From: Ziziphus jujuba
Lineage: Eukaryota > Streptophyta > Magnoliopsida > Rosales > Rhamnaceae
DNA length: 64,000 nucleotides
NCBI RefSeq assembly: GCF_031755915.1
Contig: NC_083380.1
Span: 30,724,501 to 30,788,500 of the forward strand
Reading direction: 5' to 3'
Within the stretch, counting starts at the first letter, position 1, and every line of letters starts with the position of its first letter. Positions 11,159-20,439 of this stretch are shown piece by piece. The notes beneath the pieces are model-generated. The model was not told the origin of the DNA. It ran no database searches and worked only from the letters and a program-made list of their open reading frames with translations. The position numbers and the translations under genes are program-made.

Positions 11159-11251
11159 TATGGCTTGACCAAAAATGGAGCTGAATTTGGCAAAACGGAG
11201 TTAACCGTTGCGTCCGGAACGGCCGAAAATGGTGGACTTGACTCTTCCGGG

Positions 11252-11612
11252 GTCAAAATATAATTACCAGAAATTTTGGGGCAAATATGTAATTTTACAA
11301 AACTTCTGGGTCAACCTGTAAATACAGAAACTACAGGGGTCAATTTGTAATTTCAAACAATTCAGGGGCTGTTCCGTAATTTCAAAAACTTCTGATGACA
11401 TGGCAGATTGTGTTGACGTGTCAACACGTGGCAGATGACGTGTTAGATGACATGGCTGACGACGTGTCGGATTGCGTGGCAGATGACGTGGCTGGGTGCG
11501 CTGACGTGTCTGCTGACGTGGTCGTCTTCAACCTCCAGACGGCGCGTGCGGCGCGTGAGGCGCGTGAACTGTTGCAGAAAACTTCAGGTGGCGCGTGCAG
11601 GCGCGTGAGACG
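11252..11612 (-). repeat. Three successive motif arrays in copia leader
   Basis: Between primer site and gag start lie three degenerate arrays. At 11252-11394 an approximately 36-bp unit resembles GTAATTTCAAA-A-TTC-GGGG-CAA. At 11395-11523 many ACGT-core words occur, mainly TGACGTG, GATGACGTGG and CACGTGG. At about 11540-11612 the word GGCGCGTG recurs about five times. TGACG and CACGTG are binding cores for plant bZIP factors; regulatory use is inference. Confidence 0.75.
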
Positions 11613-11767
11613 CTGCGTTTCTCTCCGGCGAACTTCGTTGTTCTCTTCTCGTCGGGTACTTTCACCTGGTATTGTCAAATTAATTATGTGAGCAACTTTT
11701 TGAAACACCAACTTGAAGAACAGTAGCTCTGTTTCTTCAAATTTTGAACCCAAGCTCTCGACCTGGA

Positions 11768-11779
11768 GCTCTGATACCA
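11768..11779 (-). other. Copia primer binding site (initiator tRNA-Met)
   Basis: The minus strand reads TGGTATCAGAGC, two bases inside the element-sense 5' LTR. This is the standard complement of the 3' end of plant initiator tRNA-Met. Confidence 0.93.
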
Positions 11780-11781
11780 CT

Positions 11782-12273
11782 TGTTGTGGTTCTTCGACCA
11801 CTTTAGAGAAGAAATATGAGAAGAAAAAGAAAAAAGAATTCTATTACTCTCTTGGAAATAGAATACAAAAATACAAAAAACTTCTCTCTTGGATTCTCAC
11901 GTGGAACCTATCTCTCTACACTCTCAAATTCTCTCTGGAATTGCTGACTCTTCTCTCAAGCTCTCTCTGGAACTTAAACACTCACTCTTTCGGAGTTTTC
12001 TTTCAATATTCCTCACTTGGGATAATATTGAGCTTGCTCTCATGGCTTGGCTTGCATACAACGGGATGGAGCCTATTTATAGGCTTACAAGGTCGGTTGC
12101 ATGGCCACAATCTTCAACAGCCTCTGACAGTAGCCCACAATTGTTGAACAATCCATTTTCGATGCAGCAATGGCCATTGTCATAAATGGTGGTTGTCGGT
12201 GCAGTGGTGTCAAAAATGGTGGCTGAGCATTCTTCACACTGTTGGTGCAGTGGTGGTGCGGCTGGACTTCACA
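11782..12273 (-). repeat. Copia LTR (5' LTR in element sense)
   Basis: It is 492 bp with TG...CA ends and about nine mismatches to 6616-7107 counted by eye. It is followed by the right target duplication GCAAG and then by the TNL-A intron 3 donor GTATGTG. Confidence 0.95.
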
Positions 12274-12278
12274 GCAAG

Positions 12279-12789
12279 GTATGTGCCATGAAGCTAGCTG
12301 TTTCCTGTCAATTTTGCATTTGCAACATATTTACACATTTACATCAAGGATGACATCAATTAGTGATTCAAAACTAAAAACATATAATTGGCCAAGTGAT
12401 GACCCTTACACACACACACACACACACACGTGTGTATATGTATATATATATAAGGGAATTCTTAGGTCACGACCTTCCTTCTCAACCTTTTTGGACCACT
12501 TTAAGAGAAGGAATTTAAATAAAGATTCATCTAAGAATTATATGAGTCAATACATGATTGACTTTGTCTTCCTAAAGTTTTAATTTTATACTAAACTCAT
12601 AAACCACACATACATCTTTAAACCACAGTCATCGCGTCCACCTTATATTGGGAATCTTCTGGTGTGGCAAGTGACATCCATGTCACATGCATGTCAACCT
12701 GATTCTCACCATGTTCCCAACAAATCATAATTCTATATATATACACATTTATAGTTGTCCATAAATGTTCTTCTTGTTTAATATAACAG
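12279..12789 (+). other. TNL-A intron 3 (remainder after copia)
   Basis: The intron starts GTATGTG and ends ATAACAG. It contains a (CA)n run near 12411-12429 and AT tracts. It is shorter than in TNL-B, which has an extra MITE-like block and a local direct duplication. Confidence 0.7.
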
Positions 12790-13624
12790 ACTTTAAACAA
12801 TTTGAAAATCATCGACCTGAGCTGTTCGAGGAATTTTAGTGAGTTTGAAGACTTCTCGGTGGTTCCATAATTAGAGAGGTTGAATCTTGAAGGTTGTACA
12901 AAACTATCTAAGATTGACCCTTCTATAACAGTTCTTAAAAAGCTTATTGAACTGAACCTGAAAGATTGCACGAGTCTTGAAGAGTTCCCAAAGAGTATAA
13001 AAGGTTTGAACTCCCTCATAACTCTAAATCTTTATGGTTGTTCGAAGCTTTGCAAATTACCAGAAGACTTCGGGGATCTACAGAATTTGATTGTGCTTGA
13101 TGTGAGAAAAAGTGGCATGATATACCTTCCATCTTCCGTCTTTCATATTGAAAAGCTTCAAACACTATCTTGTAGTGATGAAGTTGCAAAATCAATTCTC
13201 AGGGAAAACATAATGAATCCCACATCTGTCAAGTGTTTCTTGCCGAGACGTTTTTGTTCTTTTAAAGAGCTGGATCTAAGTGATTGCAAACTTTCAGATG
13301 AAGCATTTCCTCAATATTTTGGTGTCTTCGTTTCTCTGGAAAAATTAAATCTCAGTAGAAACCCTTTTTCTGTTCTACCTCAAAAGTATAAAGAAACTAT
13401 CCAACCTTACACATCTTAATTTGGAGCATTGTGAAAACCTTACACATTTGGGTCTAAAGCTTCCATCCACCCTAGAAAGTGTAATACTTAATTATTGCAC
13501 CTCACTGAACTCCTTGGATTCAACATTCAAGCCCTGTCACTTGCAGTGTGTCGACTGCTTTAAGTTGGTACAGAAGCAAGGTAGCCAAAGGACAGTACTT
13601 GCACCACTGCAAAGATACTTTCAG
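12790..13624 (+). pseudogene. TNL-A exon 4, first LRR block
   Basis: LRR-type sequence starts TLNNLKIIDLSCSRN and runs through LIELNLKDCTSLEEFP, LITLNLYGCSKLCKLP, ELDLSDCKLSDEAFP and LEKLNLSRNPFSVLP to the donor CAG|GTATCT. Lesions: TAA at 12868-12870 where TNL-B has TAT, and an extra base near 13381-13386 that shifts the frame and gives a stop at 13417-13419. TNL-A keeps the Cys-Thr codons lost by the 5-bp deletion in TNL-B, so the two copies are broken at different places. Confidence 0.9.
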
Positions 13625-13715
13625 GTATCTCTACATATCTCTCTCTATAAAACCGTTCCCCTCAAAATTATATTCCCATATAAATACTAATATTATGGTT
13701 CTCAATCATTTATTG

Positions 13716-14238
13716 GAACCCACTAATCGAAGCAGAGATTTTGACATTATTCTTCTGGGAAGTGAAATCCCAGCTTGGTTCAAGACAAAATCTTCAGTGC
13801 CATCATCAATAAGTATAGAAATAGATGCAAATTGGTACAAAAATGAAAAGTGGATAGGTTTCGCTATCTCTGTCTGCTTGCATGCCAATTCCTCCATGGG
13901 TGATAATTTTAAATATGTTGTCAGATGTTGTAGCAAAGTAGCCAAAAGTTGTAGAATCATGCATTCTATTCGGAAAATTAAAAGCAGAAGCTCAGATCAT
14001 CTGTGGCTATTCTATTTGCATCGTGATTCCATCAATTCAGACTGGCTGCACAAGACTCGTGGCAACCTTGGTTTTCATTTTCTGCTTATAATGGAAACGT
14101 GGAGGACAAGTCATGCTGTGGACCATGCGGTCTTCGTTTGGTGTATGACAATGACATCGAAGAGCTCAACCAAATTTCCAACAACTTCAACGAAACTGAT
14201 CCTCATCAAGAAGATTTACACTCCCCTCCTTCCATCAG
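13716..14238 (+). pseudogene. TNL-A exon 5, first C-JID domain
   Basis: The sequence FDIILLGSEIPAWF is the hallmark start of the post-LRR C-JID (jelly-roll/Ig-like) domain of plant TNLs. The preceding intron ends TATTG instead of AG, so normal splicing is lost. A 1-bp deletion near 14070 shifts the second half of the exon. The exon ends CCATCAG|GTAAAT, the same phase-2 position as TNL-B. Confidence 0.88.
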
Positions 14239-15731
14239 GTAAATATTAATTAAAAGATCTTTTTTCTTACCGTTCAAGGAAAAAAGAAGAAGGTAATATT
14301 AAATAAATATAAATGGCGTTTTATATTTAAAAATTTTGGAAATAAACTTTTTAACCTACTTCTCTACAAAAGTTGAGGCTTGAGGTTTCATCTAAGAAAA
14401 GTTTAACAAAGTCGCACAAGCCTCTTCTAAACCCTTTAGAATTTTCAAATTTAGCCAATATGAGACTTAGCTAGGTTCATACAACCCATGACTCCCAACA
14501 AACACAACACAACATATACACATATATATAGTAATGATATATCGCGAACTTGTTCCCAGCATAATGTGGAAATGTGTCGTGTCAAACACTAGGAATGCCA
14601 TTTTAATTAATGATTTAATACTAAAACCCTAGTTAGGCAAATAGCAATCTCTTAGCACTTGCCACTTTACTAGGTGCCTAACGGGAACTATACTCCTAAA
14701 AGATTATTACTTTATATTTCTGTTGGTGATGCTCATGGGTATACTACCCGAATGACATGTAATTGATTAGTCCTCCAACATAAGATGAGCAACATTGCCT
14801 GGTAGAATAAAATTTATATATTGGGCATTGTAGGTGCTTGTAGAAAATTTTGTGCATAAACATATATATATATATATATATATTATATACATATATTATA
14901 GTCATATATAACATAACTCTGTACAAGACAAGTGTTTTTGTTCCTTTGACAGTATTTACCACTACCTATTGATGCAAGAAGGAAACAACCTTTGAAAACT
15001 TATCAGAGAAGAGGAAAAACAGATTCTAAGGCCCAAACATTAATTTGGCATGATCTAGAACAAGATGAGCTTATTTGGGATCTTTAAGGATTTTAGTAGA
15101 TTAATTTAATTCCCTATTTTTAATTAGAGTATTTTATTATTTAATTAGGTTTCCTATTATTTTCAGTTTCTTAATGTTATTAGTTTCCTTATTTAACTAG
15201 GTTTCCTATTATTTTAGTTTCCTAATGTTATTAGATGATTTTAATATAACTAGGGTTCTTTGTAATTCTTGGAGTTAATCAATATTACAAGAATTTTATG
15301 AGATTATTTTCTCTGGTTTTGTGTGATGCCTAGGGTTTTGGGAGTAATTCCTAAAATCAATCTAGTGTGATACTAGAATCCTATCTATTTCTTTTTTATT
15401 TTCTTTCTTTCCCTATCTGTCCTACATCACCTATAGGCCAAAGTTGATGTATTGTCAATTTAGGGCATCACTAGTTGTAGAAGGTTTTATCTTTTTATTG
15501 TTCTTCATCTTTCTTTGGTATATATACTAATTGCTATGCACCAAACTCTCTCTTCCTCTTCATTGTTTTCCAACATATCCACCATCATATTTAATAGGTC
15601 AGCCCTCCATTGTTTTTACTTTCTTGTTTATTATTCAGTACTTGTTTTAATTATATTGCTCTGATTTTTTCTTTCGTTTGTTAGACTTACTGAGATTTTA
15701 TTAATTTGATATGGAATTTTATTTTCTAAAG
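14239..15731 (+). other. TNL-A intron 5
   Basis: AT-rich intron with (TA)n runs near 14862-14886. It contains the 460-bp solo LTR at 14970-15429. The remainder matches intron 5 of TNL-B. Confidence 0.7.
14970..15429. mobile_element. Small solo LTR (460 bp) in TNL-A intron 5
   Basis: The insert starts TGATG, ends CATCA and is flanked by a perfect 5-bp duplication CCTAT (14965-14969, 15430-15434). TNL-B reads CCACTACCAACAGGCC with no insert at the same place. It has no coding capacity. Inside are repeated words such as TAGGTTTCCTATTATTTT. Size and ends fit a solo LTR of a small LTR retrotransposon or a TRIM; orientation is not determined. Confidence 0.75.
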
Positions 15732-16159
15732 GGTGGAAAATATGATCAGTCCCGGTGTTGGCAAGGGTGTCTTATCAGGTCATGATCCTTCATCCTTAAC
15801 AAAATTGGATTTAAGTAGCCGTAATCTCACAGATGAACCATTTCCTGAAGATTTTGGGTGCTTAGTTTCTCTAGAAGATTTAAATCTCAGCAAGAACCCT
15901 TTTAATGTCCTACCTCCCAGTATCAAAAATCTATCCAAGCTTAAATATCTTAATCTGGAATATTGTACAAGCTTAAAATGTCTGGGGCTAGAGCTTCCAT
16001 CTAGCCTGGAAACAACATTGGTAAATTATTGTACCTCACTAAACTCATTCTTGGATCCATTAAACCCATGTCATTTGCGGTGTTCAGCATTTTGTGTGGA
16101 CTCCTCTGAGTTGGTAAAGAGGCAAGACAGCTTTAACAACGCTGAAAAGATATCTTCAG
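15732..16159 (+). pseudogene. TNL-A exon 6, second LRR block
   Basis: After the acceptor TCTAAAG the frame reads LTKLDLSSRNLTDEPFPEDF, LEDLNLSKNPFNVLPPSIKN and LKYLNLEYCTSLKCLG, a paralogue of the 3' half of exon 4. An 11-bp deletion near 16132, between two GACAGC words in TNL-B, shifts the end of the exon. Donor is TTCAG|GTCTCT. Confidence 0.88.
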
Positions 16160-16444
16160 GTCTCTCTACTCTCTATATCTCTCTCTCTCTCTTACTTACT
16201 GTATTATCATAAACATGCTACAAAGGTAGGCTTATGTTGGGTTCCTAAAAAAGGTTCTGCATAAGTTTTGGTAATGTCCATCAACTAAATATATTAAAGA
16301 CCAAGGCAAAGTTGGTAGAATGCACTCGCACTCTTGGATGCTGACTGATAAAGAGTTACAAGAGTTGCAACTTTTAGAATAAAATGGTCCAATTATATTA
16401 TATTATTAATTACTGAACACAGTGGTTGTTTATTAATGTTGCAG

Positions 16445-16933
16445 GAGTCCCCAGATGGAAGCTTATGTTTTGACATTGTTCTTCCTGGAAGTAAGATCCC
16501 AGAATGGTTTTCCCATCTAGATGGTGGGGGATCGATAAGGACAAAGTTATTTCCAAATTGGTGCACCAGTGAGTGGATGGGTTTTGCTGTTTTTGTGTTG
16601 TTTCCGGCTAAACCTTCATCCTATGATTTATTTTGTCATATACAAGCCTTTGGTTATGATTTTGAAGCCACCCTGAAACATTTTGCAAATATGGGAAGCT
16701 CAGATGATCACCACCTTTGGCTATTCTATCTGTCTCGTGATTACTTCCCTAAAGAGTGGCTGCAGAATAGAGCCGGCATCATTGAGTTTTCATTTTCTTA
16801 CCAATTGTGTAATTTCGTGTGTGGTGTTCGTTTGGTATATAAGAAAGATACAAAAAATTTACATCAATTTATTACCAGCCAATGAATCTCGTTATGGTGA
16901 TTGCTAAGACGTGCTTTCCTCACCCTCAGAGAG
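16445..16933 (+). pseudogene. TNL-A exon 7, second C-JID domain
   Basis: The exon starts ESPDGSLCFDIVLPGSKIPEWFSHLDGG after the acceptor TTGCAG and is open to a TGA at 16883-16885. That stop precedes the conserved donor GAGAG|GTAAGA at 16934. TNL-B also stops early in this exon, so loss of the link to exon 8 is probably older than the duplication. Confidence 0.85.
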
Positions 16934-16936
16934 GTA

Positions 16937-17325
16937 AGATATATATGTACATATATATGTGTGTGTGTGTGTGCGCGTGCATGCGTGTGTGTGCATAGAC
17001 AATTTTTCAGAATGTGTCAAATTTATTCCATAAGGATTGATGCTTGTGTATTTATCTATGGAATTAGATTTTAATATGATCATTCTCATTTAACATGATT
17101 ACCCATCAAATTTATAAAATACATACTAAGAGGTCTAGAATTGGAAACTTTGAAACTCTCTTTTGTCTCAAAATTGCGTGTGTGTATTGATAAAAGCATA
17201 CAGACAACTTTAATACATATAATATAATAATATAATGGTAAAAGTTTGGCCTTGATTCTGGTTTACATAAAAGCTTGAGCATTTTGTAAAAAAATTGTTG
17301 TCTTGAATAGAAGATAAAAGCTCTC
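16937..17325. other. Intron 7 segment present only in copy A
   Basis: Copy A has about 390 bp between two short AGAT words that copy B joins directly in front of AAAAGCTCTC. The segment holds (TG)n and GTGC-rich runs at about 16958-16995. It could be a deletion in copy B by short direct repeats or an insertion in A. No gene is seen. Confidence 0.55.
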
Positions 17326-17516
17326 TTTTTTTATTTTTTTATTTTTTGTGGTACTTGTTAGCTTTTAATTTATCTAAATAATTTTACTTTTCTTTTTGAG
17401 ATGATTTTGATATACATATGAAAGCTTCTTCTACCATGAATATATTGTGTTTTAACTTGTTTTAGTTAGTCTCATTGAGATTTTATTTTTATCTGTGAAA
17501 TTTTATTCTGTAAAAG

Positions 17517-17560
17517 ATTAGAAGAGAGTCACAAGTTTAGCTCAAGAGATAAGTGGGCTA
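17517..17560 (+). pseudogene. TNL-A exon 8, left part, cut by gypsy element
   Basis: After the acceptor TAAAAG the frame LEESHKFSSRDKWA follows in phase with exon 7's donor. It is interrupted at GGCTA by the gypsy element and resumes at 27965 with KYHGRTNTEPPCMLR, ending at TAG 28039-28041. Confidence 0.7.
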
Positions 17561-20418
17561 TGATAGGATCCGCCCCAGGAACCCTCTCTGGACCTCCGGG
17601 TGATCCCGCCTAGTGAAGTTCCACTGGACAATCTCTAGAAAATAACCAATGGAACCTCACCTTACAACGTAGATAATCAACACCATCATTAACATTAGTA
17701 TCTCAAATATAAAAATATAAATATAAATAAGTCCACAACCTGCGTACTGTACTACAGGCCATAACAACACACATGAGTACTATGGTTTCTATTGAGTTCC
17801 ATATTTAAAATCACAGCACTCTAAGAGTGTCAATAAGGTTTACGAGTACAAATAAGAAATAAATAAGTCCAGAAGATAATAATAGGTAAAGAAAGGATAA
17901 ATACGACTGTTGTAGTGGAAGGAAACAAGCGGTACGCTGTGCGCGAGGTAGACTGCTACTAGCCGCCTGAGCCTAGGGGAACAAATTTAAAACAATAAAA
18001 CATGAGATAAACAATCTGTGAGTGGCATAGTATAATAGAAAAATAATGATTTATTTCCGAAAAATCTCTCTCAAGACCTCTCATTCCACTCGTTGAAAGA
18101 TTTCCCATTTAAAAATCATTTCACAAAAACCCAAACTTGTACCCCAATTAATATCATGAAAACCGATGCTCAAAAGTATGAAGGAACGATCATTGTAATA
18201 TTATGAAATGTCTCAAATCATGATATAAACATTTGGGCATAAAATATAATAAATACAGTTCCACCAAATAAATATCAAAAAGTAAAAATCACCACAATAT
18301 TTGTAAATCAACAATATATATAAACATATACAATGTACCACACGATATACCAATATACAAACCGTGGGATACACCCACCTCACGACTCTCAATATATGAA
18401 CGGTGTCGTGGAAATAATAAATAAATAAACCATCGGTTAAACCCGACCTCACGGTCCATGGCAATAATAAACCGTTGGATGAAACCAACCTCACGGTACT
18501 GTGGCAATAATAAATCGTCAGTTAAACCCGACCTCACAGTCCGTGGTAATAATAAACCATTGGATGAAACCAACCTCATGGTACCGTGGCAACCCAGCGC
18601 GCTGTAATATAATATAATACTGAACCAAACCTCTGATCCTATATGGTACATCAATTAAACATGACCGATACAGTGCTCCACTGTACCGTAAATCATAATT
18701 TAATATTTAAGTTCCACCGCTTATTGAAATATTTCAAAAAAATTCCAATTCATCAACTTCAAATAAAACCATAAATACCACAGTGAATTTATATTCACCA
18801 TAATCCAATTTTTAGCATATAAAATTTGAAAATACTTGAACATGCTTAAAATCATATAAATTTTTCAACCTGCTCCTCAAATCAAATACTTTCCGAAATA
18901 ATATGAAATCTCAATTCAAATACCAGAATATTTAATTAACATAATTCACAAGTTTACTATGAACTCATCGAATTTAGAAATCACTGAAAATCTTACTAAA
19001 ATCCACATAAAATGATAACTTGTATAAGTGAAAGCAGATATTATATATACACATAAAGCAAGCATTTCAATCAAACGGTATATATGCCAAATTATTCAAA
19101 ACACATACATATTATAATATGCCCGAAATAATTTAAATAATATAACTACTCACAGTACAGATGCTGCTCAACTCTGCTCTCCTGCAGGCTCACCTCCGAT
19201 CTCAGTACCAGTGCCTGTCATAATATAAAAATATTTCTCAGGCTCTAATAACTAAACTAAAGGCATTATTATAACCCAAATGCCTTACAATAATTTATCA
19301 AACTCTAAAATTTGTTTAAATTGGACACCGGACGGTCCAATTATATCGTGTCCCCTTCGGACCCGGTACCCCAAATTGGGGCTTTTTCACCCGGAGCCTA
19401 ATTTTTTGCAATTGACCCACCAAACAGGTTTCAATAATATCTAATTGCACTAATCTAACTCCAATTTCAACTAATTTGACCAATTATTGTCCAAACACAG
19501 TCTAATTTTACCCGAAAGATTAATAAAATACCCAAAAATAGGAAAATTACCAAACGATCTCCAAAATTCACAAATTATATGTCTATGGAAAGCCCAAGAG
19601 ACAAGGAGTTCACCAGTGGCCTTACCTTGGTTCGGTGACTCCTACGATGGCCGGAAAATCGAGGTAATGTTTCAGCCGAGTTTAAACTTAAGGGATCTCT
19701 CAAACGGTCGGGATTTTGGGCAATCTAACCCCGGAAATGGACTCAGAGAGGTCGAAAATTGTGGGATAGAGGTATGGGATGAGCTGAGTTGGCCGGAAAA
19801 CACAAGAAAAAGGGAAGGATAAAATTTTCGACCGTCGGGCTTCTCCGGCCCGATCTGGGTGCGTTCGGCGACCGGTGGCCATGAAATTTCACGGTCGAGC
19901 TCGCCTCCACCCCCCGCTCCTCTCTGGCTGGCGCATGTAGCAAGGTGGTGGTCGCCGAAGGGTCAAACGGCGTAAACCCGGTTGGAGGTAAAAAGGGTCA
20001 GTTGGAGCCGTGGGTATGGGGTGTTTTTTTTTTTCCTCGGGCTTTTGGAGAGGAAATGAGTATTTTTGGGCTTTTTTCTTCCTGTTTGGCACAATTACCA
20101 AGGCGTATATAGAGCCTAAATCACTAACAGACAAAAATTGGGGATTGGTTTTGACACTGATATAAAACTTATGTTTAAAACTTCTTAAAGCCATAACTTT
20201 TTATCCGTAACTCGGAATTTGGCGTGCCGCCAGTCTATGAACTCGTAACGAGAGATCTATACAATGGTACCTCAGTTAAACCAAAAATATCAACTGTTGA
20301 AAAAGTCAACTCGAACCCATATATTGTTCACTTGATCAAACTTGGTTAAACTTAGTCAAACTTATTTAATTATGTGCATTTTTATTTTATTTTTTATTTT
20401 TTGGTACGGGGTATTACA
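17561..20418 (-). repeat. Gypsy LTR (3' LTR in element sense), 2858 bp
   Basis: It begins TGATAGGATC and ends GTATTACA on the plus strand. It keeps about 100 bp near 20211-20320 that are missing from the partner LTR. A GC-rich segment at about 19640-19990 probably holds the element's own promoter; reading frames there are LTR sequence. Confidence 0.92.
18420..18589. repeat. Minisatellite with alternating 42/43-bp units in LTR
   Basis: Four units alternate in A-B-A-B order, one type with GTTAAACCCGACCTCAC and the other with GGATGAAACCAACCTCA. The higher-order period is 85 bp. The same structure is at 26053-26222 in the other LTR. Confidence 0.85.
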
Positions 20419-20433
20419 ACCTACCCCCCTTAA
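20419..20433 (-). other. Gypsy polypurine tract
   Basis: The minus strand reads TTAAGGGGGGTAGGT immediately before the LTR start TGTAATAC, the expected place for the plus-strand primer. Confidence 0.85.
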
Positions 20434-20439
20434 AGAAAT

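Larger units (their letters stand above)
6616..12273 (-). mobile_element. Full-length Ty1/copia retrotransposon
   Basis: Two 492-bp LTRs (6616-7107, 11782-12273) start TGTTGTGG and end CTTCACA. They are flanked by a perfect 5-bp target duplication GCAAG (6611-6615, 12274-12278). The coding strand is minus, antisense to TNL-A. In element sense the order is LTR, primer site matching initiator tRNA-Met, a 610-bp repeat-rich leader, a single gag-pol frame, purine tract, LTR. By eye the LTRs differ at about nine positions in 492, so the insertion is fairly recent. The polyprotein resembles the Tork/Tnt1 group. The target is the last five bases of TNL-A exon 3. Confidence 0.95.

Noticed and set aside
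11421..11801. Minus-strand frame of 126 residues upstream of copia gag
   Set aside because: It overlaps the LTR end, primer site and leader arrays. Its composition follows the repeats, so it is probably chance, although a leader ORF cannot be excluded.
18289..18654. Minus-strand frame of 121 residues with internal repeats
   Set aside because: It is the 42/43-bp minisatellite of the LTR read as protein; the copy at 25925-26287 shows the same.
19487..20194. Frames on both strands in a GC-rich block
   Set aside because: They are within the gypsy LTR and are repeated in the second LTR with differences; no domain is visible.
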